From: Candidatus Thiodiazotropha sp. LNASS1
Lineage (GTDB): Bacteria > Pseudomonadota > Gammaproteobacteria > Chromatiales > Chromatiaceae
Direction of reading: 5' to 3'
Length of the DNA stretch: 64,000 nt
Assembly (NCBI RefSeq): GCF_964212655.1
Contig: NZ_OZ156465.1
Span: forward strand, 1,674,001-1,738,000
The position numbers were made by a program, and so were the translations under genes. Shown here one piece after another: positions 63,841-64,000 of the stretch. The notes under the pieces are model-generated. The model was not told the DNA's origin. It saw only the letters and a program-made list of their open reading frames with translations, and did no database searches. Every line of letters begins with the position of its first letter. Within the stretch, counting starts at the first letter, position 1.

Positions 63841-64000
63841 TCATTGGTCCGCTGCAAAGGTTACTCCCGGTAAAACAATAACCTTTTGATTTCCAGATTA
63901 TTCCATTATCGGCGATCGGTTGTAGAGCTTGAAATTATAATGGTGATAATTTGTTAAAAGTGTTAATTCCCGCATAACCCCTGTTAAACACATGTCAGGA

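Overview
The window looks like chromosome of a sulfur-oxidising, probably chemoautotrophic gammaproteobacterium. This is inferred from gene content: a Tat-exported SoxB, a TtrS/TtrR-like two-component pair, a TauE/SafE exporter, CysZ, a CbbY-type sugar-bisphosphate phosphatase, GlcF, and gammaproteobacterial housekeeping genes (dksA-gluQ, recJ, yjgA, rsd, slt, yoaA). A relative of Sedimenticola or Candidatus Thiodiazotropha would fit, but the sequence alone cannot prove it. No rRNA, tRNA or CRISPR array was seen.

Layout. 1-6119: a plus-strand redox cluster: the end of a sterol-desaturase-like gene, a DsrE-like protein, a NapH-like membrane ferredoxin fused to a GltD-like flavoprotein, a monoheme cytochrome, an octaheme HAO-like cytochrome, its pentaheme relative and a small secreted beta-sandwich protein. 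6155-16557: a minus-strand polymorphic-toxin island. A VPLPA-sorted cohesin-like protein precedes a 1523-residue Rhs protein that carries a thrombospondin-3/dockerin-like insert. Behind it lie promoterless duplicated Rhs tips alternating with small immunity-like genes. 16578-20660: an IS3-family element with both ends and a 3-bp target duplication, a membrane protein gene, short palindromic repeats, and an IS110-family transposase with a structured upstream leader that could be its bridge RNA. 20662-25535: soxB and the TtrSR-like regulators. 25591-37363: DNA repair, transport, GlpQ, CysZ, aminotransferase, CbbY, dksA, gluQ, yjgA, recJ and BatD. 37431-54195: SET protein, DsbA, GST, a PilZ-like protein, Sel1, thioesterase, GlcF, Slt, a cyclase-like protein, Rsd, TauE, two thioredoxin-like proteins and MidA. 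54258-63840: pteridine reductase, glutamate dehydrogenase, hemerythrin, YoaA, a conserved hypothetical protein, and a very large PilZ/DUF1631/GGDEF/EAL protein.

How the parts may work together. The first cluster reads as an electron path from NAD(P)H or ferredoxin/quinol through the membrane to periplasmic multiheme cytochromes. The Rhs island reads as a surface-displayed contact toxin with a silent store of alternative tips. At least one stored tip is a Tlde1-like (DUF2778) peptidoglycan-acting domain paired with a lipoprotein immunity candidate. A cohesin-dockerin pair within one apparent operon suggests non-covalent surface anchoring of the Rhs protein, which is the most unusual idea in the window. 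An IS3 element inserted 20 bp upstream of the cohesin start codon may have altered expression of that operon.
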